From assembly GCA_002501605.1 (NCBI GenBank), contig DANW01000035.1, positions 22,221-27,947 of the forward strand: DNA of 5,727 nucleotides. Direction: 5' to 3'. A model generated the notes under the pieces. That model was not told where the DNA came from, did not search any database, and saw only the letters and a list, made by a program, of their open reading frames with translations. This document shows positions 1 to 5,727 of this stretch, one piece after another; position 1 is the stretch's first letter; each line of letters begins with the position of its first letter. The position numbers and the translations under genes were made by a program. The DNA comes from Euryarchaeota archaeon UBA28 (GTDB lineage Archaea; Thermoplasmatota; Poseidoniia; Poseidoniales; Thalassarchaeaceae).

Positions 1-459
1 GATGGCCTAGAATCATCTACTGACGGGTATCTTCAACTCAAGGTCAGCAAAGCTCGTGAATCTACAGAGGGAACGATTCCATCATGGGCGATGGGGGTCA
101 TTTTCCTTCTGGGGGTATCATTGTCAATAGTTATCGGAGTGAGAATTAGAAGATCCTCATCTATGGAAATTCGCCCTGATGAGGAGTTGATTCCTCCCGG
201 ATCTGCCTTACTTTCGGGGTCACAAAAAGAAAGAAGGGCCGCCGCACTGGAGACCAGTGCCTCAGGAGAGGTGTTAACCGGTACCGTCTCTGAGGAAGAG
301 ATGAGGGATGCCATCTCAGCTTCATCCCTGCCGTCTCTAGAGATCCCCTCCACTCCCGAAGGTGCTCCACCCCTTCCATTGAGTGGACTTCCAGAGGGTT
401 GGACTATGGACCAATGGAGCGCCTATGGTCACCTCTGGTGGGAACAGAATCGTCCGTGA
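1..459 (+). CDS. C-terminal part of a single-pass membrane protein with a W-rich cytoplasmic tail (5' truncated)
   Basis: The reading frame is open from base 1 and ends at TGA 457-459, so this is the last 152 residues of a longer protein; the Met codon at base 91 lies inside the hydrophobic segment and is not a credible start. Residues 1-26 are polar and beta-like. Residues 27-47 form one transmembrane helix (SWAMGVIFLLGVSLSIVIGV), followed at once by RIRR, which by the positive-inside rule puts the C-terminus in the cytoplasm and the missing N-terminal part outside the cell. Residues 50-120 are a low-complexity acidic, Ser/Ala/Pro-rich linker. The protein ends in a compact block, GLPEGWTMDQWSAYG at 129-143 followed by HLWWEQNRP, with four Trp in 14 residues. 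The architecture suits an archaeal surface or secreted-domain protein anchored by a C-terminal helix. The outer domain is outside the window, so its function cannot be named. It ends 31 nt before adk. Confidence 0.8.
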   Translation, partial: DGLESSTDGYLQLKVSKARESTEGTIPSWAMGVIFLLGVSLSIVIGVRIRRSSSMEIRPDEELIPPGSALLSGSQKERRAAALETSASGEVLTGTVSEEEMRDAISASSLPSLEIPSTPEGAPPLPLSGLPEGWTMDQWSAYGHLWWEQNRP

Positions 460-490
460 CGATTATCAGTGTCTGCCATCTGGGGCATTC

Positions 491-1144
491 ATGTCTTCAG
501 ACCTAAGGACTTCAACATCAATCGTATTGTTCGGACCTCCGGGAGCTGGGAAGGGAACTCAGGCAGGAAATATTAGCGTCGCCACAGGCAAGCCACAGGT
601 TTCAACAGGAGACATGCTCAGGGCCGCTGTGAAAGAAGGAACACAGTTAGGTATCGAGGCCAAAGGATACATGGACGCTGGCCTTCTAGTCCCTGACAGT
701 ATAATCATTGGTCTAATTTCTGAGAGAATGTTGCAAGATGATGCCTCCGGTGGGGTACTCTTTGATGGGTTCCCTAGGACTATAGCTCAAGCAGAAGAGC
801 TCTCCAAAATCACCGATGTCTCACTTGTAATAATGATCGAAGTTCCAGATGAGGATATCGTGGAAAGAATTGTTGGAAGGAGAATGGATCCGCAAACTGG
901 TGAGATTTATCATGTAAAATTCAAACCTGCTCCGTCGGATGTTTCTTCCAGATTAATACAGAGAAAAGATGACACAGAGGACACTGTAAGGAGCAGATTG
1001 GATGCTTATCATTTACAAACAAAGCCACTTTCAGAATGGTACATCGAAGCATCAAAAGAAACCCAGTTGAGAGTAATTTCAGTTGATGGAAGGGGAGGCA
1101 TAGAGCAAGTATCAGAACTAATTGAGAAGGAGCTAGGGAGGTAG
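491..1144 (+). CDS. adk: Adenylate kinase, bacterial/eukaryotic (long-LID) type
   Basis: Catalyses ATP + AMP = 2 ADP in the cytoplasm and so balances the adenylate pool. From the ATG at 491 it is 217 residues, close to the usual 210-220. The P-loop GPPGAGKGTQ is at 15-24. The AMP-binding STGDMLR is at 38-44, and DGFPRT at 92-97 carries the conserved Arg of the AMP site. GRR at 129-131 opens the LID, which contains YHVKF (140-144) and RKDD (158-161), followed by the conserved Arg pair R167/R169. The LID lacks the four-Cys zinc site and is about five residues shorter than that of E. coli Adk. A GTG at 383 would extend the frame, but those codons overlap the end of the previous gene and do not resemble Adk, and the family begins just before the P-loop, so 491 is preferred. 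No strong Shine-Dalgarno precedes it. Many archaea use the unrelated trimeric AdkA instead. The stop lies 3 nt before rnp4, which suggests an operon. Confidence 0.95.
   Translation: MSSDLRTSTSIVLFGPPGAGKGTQAGNISVATGKPQVSTGDMLRAAVKEGTQLGIEAKGYMDAGLLVPDSIIIGLISERMLQDDASGGVLFDGFPRTIAQAEELSKITDVSLVIMIEVPDEDIVERIVGRRMDPQTGEIYHVKFKPAPSDVSSRLIQRKDDTEDTVRSRLDAYHLQTKPLSEWYIEASKETQLRVISVDGRGGIEQVSELIEKELGR
1136..1142 (+). promoter_or_regulatory. Shine-Dalgarno of rnp4
   Basis: GGGAGGT ends 5 nt before the ATG at 1148. It is a near-perfect match to the anti-Shine-Dalgarno core and lies within the last codons of adk. This supports the rnp4 start and translation from an adk-rnp4 polycistronic message. 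Confidence 0.75.
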
Positions 1145-1147
1145 AAA

Positions 1148-1465
1148 ATGCCACGAAATGGCAGACGCAGGACTCACAACAAGAAAGCTATCGCAATTCA
1201 GGCAATGATGGATTTGGAATCCACAATGCTAGGTAATCAAGATACTACTATCTTGAATTCTGCAAGTAGTCTGATTCTCAGAATTGGTAAAAAACATGGG
1301 ATTAGGAAAAGTGGATATCTAGGCCTCACGATTTGTAGGAAATGCAAGAAAGCTCTGATCCCTGGAAGAAACTCGAGATTGAGGATACGCTCTAAATCCT
1401 TGAAGATAAGTTGCTCGGAGTGCATGTCAGTAAGGACTTTAGGTCCTTCCTTTGGGAGAGATTAA
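1148..1465 (+). CDS. rnp4: Ribonuclease P protein component 4 (Rpp21/Rpr2/SNM1 family)
   Basis: Protein subunit of archaeal RNase P, which removes 5' leaders from tRNA precursors. In archaea Rpp21 pairs with Rpp29 and helps the catalytic RNA bind substrate. The 105-residue product has the expected plan. A very basic N-terminus (PRNGRRRTHNKK, 2-13) and a helical region (14-50) lead to a zinc ribbon with C63-x2-C66 and C89-x2-C92. Between the Cys pairs lies ALIPGRNSRLRIRSK (69-83), close to the family signature around L-x-P-G-x-N-S-R-x-R. Length is typical for archaeal members (about 100-120). A strong ribosome-binding site supports the start. It lies 3 nt after adk and its stop is 1 nt before the YhbY-like gene, so the three are almost certainly co-transcribed. 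All four metal ligands are present. Confidence 0.9.
   Translation: MPRNGRRRTHNKKAIAIQAMMDLESTMLGNQDTTILNSASSLILRIGKKHGIRKSGYLGLTICRKCKKALIPGRNSRLRIRSKSLKISCSECMSVRTLGPSFGRD
1454..1458 (+). promoter_or_regulatory. Shine-Dalgarno choosing the YhbY-like start
   Basis: GGGAG sits 8 nt before the ATG at 1467 and inside the last codons of rnp4. It would fall inside the coding sequence if the upstream in-frame TTG at 1452 were used, so it favours 1467 as the start. Confidence 0.65.
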
Positions 1466-1466
1466 T

Positions 1467-1739
1467 ATGCCAGAAATCCCAACTAGAATAATCAAGATTT
1501 CATCAGACCCCAATCTCCCAATCACGGTGAGGATAGGGAAATCCGGCCTGATAAATTCCGTAATTGATGAAATCACAGATCAACTTTCAAGTAGGTCGAT
1601 AGTCAAGATAAAGATCAATAGAGGAGTAGCAGAAGATTCGGTAAAAAGATCGGAGATTTTCTCATCTTTAGCCTCATCTACTTCCTCGAAGATTTCATTC
1701 AGCAGGGGAAATGTTGTAGTCCTCTGGTCGGGAAAATGA
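1467..1739 (+). CDS. CRM-domain (YhbY/CRS1 family) RNA-binding protein
   Basis: A 90-residue protein consisting almost only of one CRM domain. The loop GKSG is at 24-27, in the context VRIGKSGLINSVIDEI that matches the family pattern of a GxxG loop followed by an amphipathic helix. IVKIKINRG (45-53) is the next strand, and the protein ends in the strand NVVVLWSGK. In E. coli, YhbY associates with pre-50S particles; plant CRM proteins act in group II intron splicing. Archaeal single-domain members are presumed to act in ribosome or RNA maturation, which is inference here. The start is taken at ATG 1467, 1 nt after the rnp4 stop, rather than at TTG 1452, which would overlap rnp4. Translational coupling with rnp4 is likely. 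Homologues next to Rpp21 are, as I recall, a recurring archaeal arrangement. Confidence 0.85.
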   Translation: MPEIPTRIIKISSDPNLPITVRIGKSGLINSVIDEITDQLSSRSIVKIKINRGVAEDSVKRSEIFSSLASSTSSKISFSRGNVVVLWSGK

Positions 1740-1770
1740 TTAAACAGAATCAAGGCGTAAGTACAGTGAC

Positions 1771-1777
1771 ATATTTA
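1771..1777 (+). promoter_or_regulatory. Possible TATA box before the transporter gene
   Basis: ATATTTA lies in the 61-nt gap between the YhbY-like gene and the transporter. Archaeal transcription usually starts about 25 nt after the TATA box, which here falls at about 1798-1802, on the ATG at 1801. That would give a leaderless or nearly leaderless mRNA, consistent with the weak ribosome-binding site. The match is short and A/T-rich by chance is possible. Confidence 0.3.
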
Positions 1778-1800
1778 GGCAATATTTCTTTCGTGGAAGC

Positions 1801-3342
1801 ATGTACATTGCAAGGGCATTAGCGTCAGGGGCAGATTCTGGAGTTTGGGTCGCACCCGAAATGCCCGATTGGGCAGTCCCTGCTGCATTCACTATCCTGA
1901 TCGCAGTATATGCACTAATTGTATTCGAGATAGTTCACCGAGCATTAGCGGCAGCTGTTGGAGGAATTGCGGCTGTTGTAACTCTCCACTACATCGGAAA
2001 TGGTCCGGATTTAGGGACTATAGTTACCTGGATAGATGAGGAAACAATTGGACTGCTAATTGGTATGATGATAATCGTAGATATATTGGGGAGGACTGGG
2101 GTGTTTGAATGGGCCGCGGTTCAGGCATATGCATTGAGCGGGGGCTCTATATGGAGACTAACCTTCATTCTCTGCACAATCACAGCAGTATTCTCCGCAT
2201 TTTTGGATAATGTGACGACAATACTCCTTATTGTCCCAGTGACCATACAGATTGCCAAAGTATTGAATTTGGAACCTGTTCCACTGATAATAGCAGAGGT
2301 GATGTTTTCGAACATAGGAGGGGCTGCAACACAGATAGGAGACCCTCCAAATATCATAATTGGGGCCCAACTAAACAGCCAGGCATTGTCGGATAATGTG
2401 ATTCTAGCAGATCAGGGGATAGCCTTCATCGACTTCATTATCCACGTTGGACCTGCAGTAATTATCGCAATGGCGCCGTCGTTTTGGCTCTTGTCGAAAC
2501 TTGAGACCGAGGGGCTTTCGGGAGAAAGGCACAGAAACTTGGATTTATTGAGGCTGAGGTATAACATCAAAGATGCCGAACTACTGAAAAAATCTGGATT
2601 TATACTAATGTTAGTCATCCTGGCTTTTTTTGCTCACTCCAGCTTCCCACATCCAATGTTCACTGTCGCTACAATAGCCTTAGGCGGAGCGGTTCTAATG
2701 CTTCTTGTGACCTCTCCCCACCATGTCGAAGAGCAACTGGATGCGGTTGAATGGACTACCATAATTTTCTTTGCCGGACTATTCATTATGATACATGGGT
2801 TAGAGTACATGGGACTAATCGACGCTATAGCTACAGGGATCTCGGACACCATATCACAGGCATCTGAAAAGAATAGGCTAATGGTCGCCATACTACTTCT
2901 CTTGTGGGTATCCGCAATCGCTTCGGCATTCATAGATAATATACCCTACACTGCCACTATGGTCCCTGTTGTGATAGAGCTTGCGAGCGATCCTGAGCTT
3001 AACCTAGCACTAGGCCCTCTGGCATGGGCATTGGCTTTGGGGGCTTGTTTGGGAGGAAATGGAACTATAATCGGGGCTTCAGCTAACGTTGTTGCTGCCG
3101 GTCTAGCCGAAGAGTCGGGGAATGACATCTCCTTCAATAGATTCTTCAAAACTGGGTTTCCAATAATGTTATTGAGCGTCGCTCTTGCAACAGTTTACTG
3201 CGTGGTAAGGTATGCTGTAGACTGGCCAAATGAAATGATCAAGTGGGCAATCATCATTGTCATGATGATAGCCTCGCTCTCGTTGTTACCTATGATTTAT
3301 GGAAGTGGCGCAACTGAAGGTGCGCACTATGAGGCAGAGTAA
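1801..3342 (+). CDS. Ion-transporter-superfamily permease, P protein (OCA2)/NhaD/ArsB-like
   Basis: A 513-residue polytopic membrane protein, roughly 11-13 hydrophobic helices by eye, made of two homologous halves. Each half carries the hallmark intramembrane motif: SAFLDNVTT (132-140, with D136-N137) and SAFIDNIPYTAT (375-386, with D379-N380). Each is followed by a Gly-rich re-entrant segment, NIGGAATQIGDPPNIII (171-187) and GACLGGNGTIIGASANVV (414-431). A charged cytoplasmic loop lies around 230-262. These motifs fit the CitMHS/ArsB fold and, from memory, are closest to the animal P protein, whose relatives also include NhaD Na+/H+ antiporters. The substrate (Na+/H+, anion or organic acid) cannot be read from sequence. 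No other start exists upstream: an in-frame stop is at 1741. ATG 1861 is an alternative, just before the first helix. A clear ribosome-binding site is lacking. The gene is intact and unlikely to be an arsenic gene, since no arsR, arsA or arsC is nearby. Confidence 0.85.
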   Translation: MYIARALASGADSGVWVAPEMPDWAVPAAFTILIAVYALIVFEIVHRALAAAVGGIAAVVTLHYIGNGPDLGTIVTWIDEETIGLLIGMMIIVDILGRTGVFEWAAVQAYALSGGSIWRLTFILCTITAVFSAFLDNVTTILLIVPVTIQIAKVLNLEPVPLIIAEVMFSNIGGAATQIGDPPNIIIGAQLNSQALSDNVILADQGIAFIDFIIHVGPAVIIAMAPSFWLLSKLETEGLSGERHRNLDLLRLRYNIKDAELLKKSGFILMLVILAFFAHSSFPHPMFTVATIALGGAVLMLLVTSPHHVEEQLDAVEWTTIIFFAGLFIMIHGLEYMGLIDAIATGISDTISQASEKNRLMVAILLLLWVSAIASAFIDNIPYTATMVPVVIELASDPELNLALGPLAWALALGACLGGNGTIIGASANVVAAGLAEESGNDISFNRFFKTGFPIMLLSVALATVYCVVRYAVDWPNEMIKWAIIIVMMIASLSLLPMIYGSGATEGAHYEAE

Positions 3343-3376
3343 ACTAGCAGTCGACAGCATCAAGACAAGTGGCCCC

Positions 3377-3381
3377 GAGGT
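3377..3381 (+). promoter_or_regulatory. Shine-Dalgarno of the zinc-ribbon gene
   Basis: GAGGT lies 6 nt before the ATG at 3388 in the short gap after the transporter gene. It supports both the start and the reality of this small gene. Confidence 0.6.
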
Positions 3382-3387
3382 AGTGTT

Positions 3388-3741
3388 ATGCTGATATGCG
3401 ATATCTGTGGGCTGGCATCGCATTTAGATTCGTGCCCCACCTGCGGGGTCTCCGAGAACAACAAATTAGAGTCTGGCGAGGATAATGAGTACATAGATAA
3501 TTTTTCCAAAGATGTGGAACTACCATTCGATCTTCAGGTCCCATCTGTGAATATCTCAGATGTTCCGGTCTTCGGTCTTGATGATTCACCAACGCTCGAT
3601 GAAGTTGGAAATTTATCAAAAAACAATGAAAAAACGCCATTTTTGAATAAAATACCTTTCGGGGTAAATGACGAGCCAAAACAATCAATAAGAAAAAGCA
3701 TAATTTTTGGCCTTAATGACTCTCCAGATTTCTATGAATAA
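3388..3741 (+). CDS. Small acidic zinc-ribbon protein with three FGxxDxP motifs
   Basis: Not recognised as a characterised family. The 117-residue product opens with a compact zinc ribbon, C4-x2-C7 and C16-x2-C19 (CDICG and CPTCG knuckles), preceded only by MLI. The rest is polar, acidic and probably disordered, apart from three copies of a short motif: FGLDDSP (62-68), FGVNDEP (91-97) and FGLNDSP (107-113), the last ending four residues before the C-terminus. A weaker relative, LPFDLQVP, is at 45-52. The motif copies use different codons, so the likeness is at the protein level. An adaptor role, with the ribbon binding nucleic acid or protein and the motifs binding a partner repeatedly, is inference. 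The gene is 45 nt after the transporter, with its own ribosome-binding site, and is the last protein gene before the 23S rRNA. An enzyme is unlikely given the length and composition. Confidence 0.75.
   Translation: MLICDICGLASHLDSCPTCGVSENNKLESGEDNEYIDNFSKDVELPFDLQVPSVNISDVPVFGLDDSPTLDEVGNLSKNNEKTPFLNKIPFGVNDEPKQSIRKSIIFGLNDSPDFYE
3571..3726 (+). repeat. Three coding copies of the FGxxDxP motif
   Basis: Copies are at 3571-3591, 3658-3678 and 3706-3726. They encode FGLDDSP, FGVNDEP and FGLNDSP, spaced by 22 and 9 residues. Codons for the same residues differ between copies (for example TTC/TTT for F, GGT/GGG/GGC for G), so these are not recent DNA duplications. Confidence 0.7.
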
Positions 3742-3759
3742 CCGTGTCACTGAGAGATG

Positions 3760-3774
3760 TTTGTGTGCAACAAA
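3760..3774 (+). other. Small stem-loop after the zinc-ribbon gene
   Basis: TTTGT (3760-3764) pairs perfectly with ACAAA (3770-3774) around a 5-nt loop, 18 nt after the stop codon. It could affect the 3' end of the upstream mRNA. It is short and A/T-rich, with no T-tract behind it, so it is not called a terminator. Confidence 0.3.
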
Positions 3775-3795
3775 GAAAGTGTTTGACCCCGGTTA

Positions 3796-3804
3796 CTTCA
3801 TATA
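3796..3804 (+). promoter_or_regulatory. Candidate TATA box of the 23S rRNA promoter
   Basis: CTTCATATA resembles the archaeal TATA consensus and lies between the last protein gene and the 23S gene. An initiation point about 25 nt downstream would be near 3822-3830, giving a leader of about 145 nt before the mature 23S end. Some promoter is expected here because no 16S gene or tRNA precedes the 23S gene. The site is chosen by eye. Confidence 0.45.
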
Positions 3805-3827
3805 CCGAATGTAGGTCGCCGGGATGC

Positions 3828-3971
3828 TTTGTGTGCTCCTTGGTACAGTCGTGTATCAGGGTAAGAAGGTTGAGACCGCTTCGCCCCGCGGGGAGACGTA
3901 GTGGTCAGAGAAACCTGAATTGATATGCCTGGAATACCAGAGGACTCACACAGGTGGGTATGTGGAATCAC
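3828..3971 (+). other. Precursor leader of the 23S rRNA
   Basis: This stretch has no credible reading frame and has RNA-like structure. GACCGCT (3874-3880) pairs with AGTGGTC (3900-3906) including one G-U pair. It encloses CG/CG (3882-3883 with 3897-3898) and CCC/GGG (3884-3886 with 3891-3893) around a CGCG loop. A second hairpin is CTGG-AATA-CCAG at 3929-3940. In archaea the 5' leader and 3' trailer of 23S pair into a processing stem containing a bulge-helix-bulge. The 3' partner is outside the window, so that stem cannot be traced. The boundaries are approximate. Confidence 0.5.
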
Positions 3972-5727
3972 AAGATGCTACAACCCGACTGGGGGATGGC
4001 TCGGCTCGAGAGCCGAAGAAGGTCGTGACAAGCTGCGATAAGTCGCGGGGAGAGGCATGAATCTCATGGATCCGCGAATTGCTGAATTGGACCTCCTGGC
4101 ACTCAGTGCCATTCCTCGATATAGTGAAGGAAAGGGAACCCCCCGAACTGAAGCATCTCAGTAGGGGGAGGAATAGAAATCAAAAGAGATTCCGTTAGTA
4201 GTGGCGAATGAAAACGGAATAGGACAAACCGAATCCCCTTGGGAAACCTTGGGGAGATGTGGGGTTAGGATCGTCTGTAGCCCGATTCTAGGAAGTGGAA
4301 GTCGTCCTGGGACGGCGCACCATAGAGGGTGAAAGTCCCGTACACGTACTAGATAGGGCCAAGTGACGAATCCAGAGTAGCGTGCGTTGGATATCGCGCG
4401 TGAATATGGGAGGCAGTTACTTCCAATCCTAAATACTACTCGAGACCGATAGTTGACAAGTAGCGTGAGCGAAAGCTGAAAAGTATCCTTAGCGGGATGT
4501 GAAAAGACCCTGAAACCAGTCGGGAACAAGCTGAATAGGCGTGAAAGCGAAGATATGAGCAGCGTCTATTCGTGCGTTTCGAAAAATGCCCCTGGGAGTT
4601 CTAATCATTGGCGAGGTTAAGCAGTAGATCTGCGAAGCCGAAGGGAAACCGAAAGGTCCGCAGCCGCGTAAGCGGTCAGGGACTGGGTGCGCTCGCCCGG
4701 AGTCAATGGTGGGAGACCTGAAGCCTATCGATCTATGCCTGGCCAGATTGAAGCCCGAGGAAACTTGGGTGGAGGATCGAACCGTTGCTGATGTGCAAAT
4801 CGCTCGGACGAGCTGGGTATAGGGGTGAAAGTCCAATCGAGATGGGCAATAGCAGGTTCCGCGCGAGACTACTCGTAGGTAGATCTCCGTTGAGATAGAT
4901 TGTGATGTAGAGCACTGATTGGGTATTTAGGGGGAGCGATCCCTCGGTACGCTGTCAAACTCCAAAGTTGCAATCGTCGTAGACGCGGGGAGTGAGCCAC
5001 GGTGGGTAAGCTACCGTGACGAAAGGTGAATAAACCAGCTCAGCGTTAAGGTCCCAAAGTTCCAGTTAAGTGTTAATGACAAACCGTGTCCGTGGTCGAA
5101 GACAACCAGAAGGTGGGCTTAGAGGCAGCCATCCTTGAAAGAGTTCGTAACAGATCACTGGTCAAGCTTGCGGGCCGGGAAAATGGACGGGACTCAAACT
5201 GGACACCGATACGCTGAACCTCCGAAAGGAGATGTGGTAGCGCGGCGATGTGCTCGGGCAGAAGCGAGGTTGTGAAATCTCGTGGACCGTGTACATATGA
5301 GAATCTAGGGAAGAGTAGCAGCATAGAGTGGTGAGAATCCGCTCCACCGAAGGGGCCAGGGTTCCTCGGCAATGATCATCAGCCGAGGGTTAGCCGGTCC
5401 TAAGGACATCCTTAACCGAGATGTTCGAAAGGGAAATGCGTTAATATTCGTATGCCCCTCTGCAATAATGGTAACGGCTTGGGCTAGTTCTACCGTTCCT
5501 GTCGGGACGGCGAAGCGTAATAATCGATCGGAGAACCGTCATGGTGAGAAAATCGAGAAGACGTGAGCAAAAGATGAATGAGGCCTAGGTCCCATGAAAA
5601 GCCGCAGAGGTGACCGTACCGAGAACTGACACAGGTGCCCCTGGGTGAGTAGCCTAAGGTGTGATGGAAAAACAACCGCGAGGGAACTCTGCAAAATCGC
5701 CCCGTAACTTCGGGAGAAGGGGTGCCA
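3972..5727 (+). rRNA. 23S ribosomal RNA, 5' part (runs off the right edge)
   Basis: Large-subunit rRNA, about 1,756 nt or roughly 60% of a full gene. Universal blocks are in order: GCTGCGATAAG at 4032 in domain I, CCGAACTGAAGCATCTCAGT at 4143, the 58-nt L11-binding domain at 5105-5162, GGGTTAGCCGGTCCTAAG at 5387-5404, CCGTACCGAGAACTGACACA from 5614 and GTAACTTCGGGAGAAGGGGT at 5704-5723. The last block is in domain III/IV, near E. coli position 1690 by eye. Phrases such as the helix following GATGGCTCGGCT match archaeal 23S as I recall it. The 5' end was set by aligning the start with archaeal 23S and may be off by several bases. No intron or large insertion is apparent between conserved blocks. 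There is no 16S gene, tRNA-Ala or 5S in the window. All reading frames inside this gene on either strand are incidental. Confidence 0.97.
5105..5162 (+). other. L11-binding / GTPase-associated centre of 23S rRNA
   Basis: This segment aligns without gaps to E. coli 1051-1108 (58 nt in both). It is the binding site of ribosomal protein L11 and part of the landing site of elongation-factor GTPases. The base equivalent to A1067, the thiostrepton target, is A (5121), and A1095/A1096 are kept. The base equivalent to A1070 is G (5124). The pair equivalent to G1091-C1100 is U-A (5145 and 5154). Confidence 0.85.

Noticed and set aside
383..490. N-terminal extension of adenylate kinase from a GTG at 383
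   Set aside because: It overlaps the end of the preceding gene, has no resemblance to Adk, and would place the P-loop about 50 residues in; the family starts just before the P-loop, so ATG 491 is better.
1452..1466. Upstream TTG start for the YhbY-like gene
   Set aside because: It overlaps rnp4 and would put the GGGAG ribosome-binding site inside the coding region; ATG 1467 is correctly spaced from it.
2121..3149. Minus-strand open frames opposite the transporter gene
   Set aside because: They are antisense frames of a strongly recognisable membrane protein and have no family motifs of their own.
1801..3342. Arsenite efflux pump ArsB
   Set aside because: The fold is shared, but the motifs are closer to the P protein/NhaD group and no arsenic-resistance genes are adjacent.
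3742..3971. A tRNA gene between the last protein gene and 23S rRNA
   Set aside because: No T-loop GTTCRA-type block or acceptor-stem pairing was found; the hairpins present do not form a cloverleaf.
4158..5675. Several open frames of 60-123 codons, mostly on the minus strand, within the 23S region
   Set aside because: They lie over highly conserved rRNA sequence, have no ribosome-binding sites and no recognisable domains; they are incidental frames in a structural RNA.
3972..5727. Possible intron or homing-endonuclease gene in the 23S rRNA
   Set aside because: Conserved blocks follow each other at expected spacing and no LAGLIDADG-type frame is present; common 3' intron sites lie beyond the window.

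Overview
The window reads as a stretch of archaeal chromosome, most likely from a marine planktonic euryarchaeon of the Poseidoniales (Marine Group II) or a close Thermoplasmatota relative. The archaeal calls rest on an Rpp21-type RNase P protein subunit, an archaeal YhbY-like RNA-binding protein directly behind it, archaeal-style A/T promoter elements, and a 23S rRNA whose conserved blocks read like archaeal 23S. The narrower placement is an inference. It rests on the unlinked 23S gene, a bacterial-type adenylate kinase, and a surface-protein tail of a kind I associate with Poseidoniales.

Layout, all on the + strand. Bases 1-459 hold the 3' end of a membrane-anchored protein with an exported N-terminal part, one transmembrane helix and a tryptophan-rich cytoplasmic tail. 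Bases 491-1739 hold a tight cluster with gaps of 3 nt and 1 nt: adk (adenylate kinase), rnp4 (RNase P component Rpp21) and a CRM/YhbY-domain protein. After a 61-nt gap that may carry a promoter comes a 513-residue ion-transporter-family membrane protein (1801-3342) that resembles the animal P protein (OCA2) and NhaD/ArsB permeases. A small acidic zinc-ribbon protein with three copies of an FGxxDxP motif follows (3388-3741). About 230 nt of non-coding DNA then carries a promoter-like element and a structured leader. The 5' roughly 60% of a 23S rRNA gene runs from about 3972 off the right edge.

How the parts relate. The adk-rnp4-yhbY group joins nucleotide metabolism with RNA maturation: RNase P processes tRNA precursors, and YhbY-family proteins associate with pre-50S ribosomal particles. 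The 23S gene has no 16S gene or tRNA-Ala in front of it. It follows a protein gene directly and appears to have its own promoter, so this is not a classical 16S-tRNA-23S operon.

No mobile element, CRISPR array, tRNA or defence system was seen. The most interesting points are the free-standing 23S unit, the zinc-ribbon protein with repeated motifs, the OCA2-like transporter, the conserved-looking tail of the first protein, and a covarying base pair plus a base substitution in the GTPase-associated centre of the 23S rRNA.
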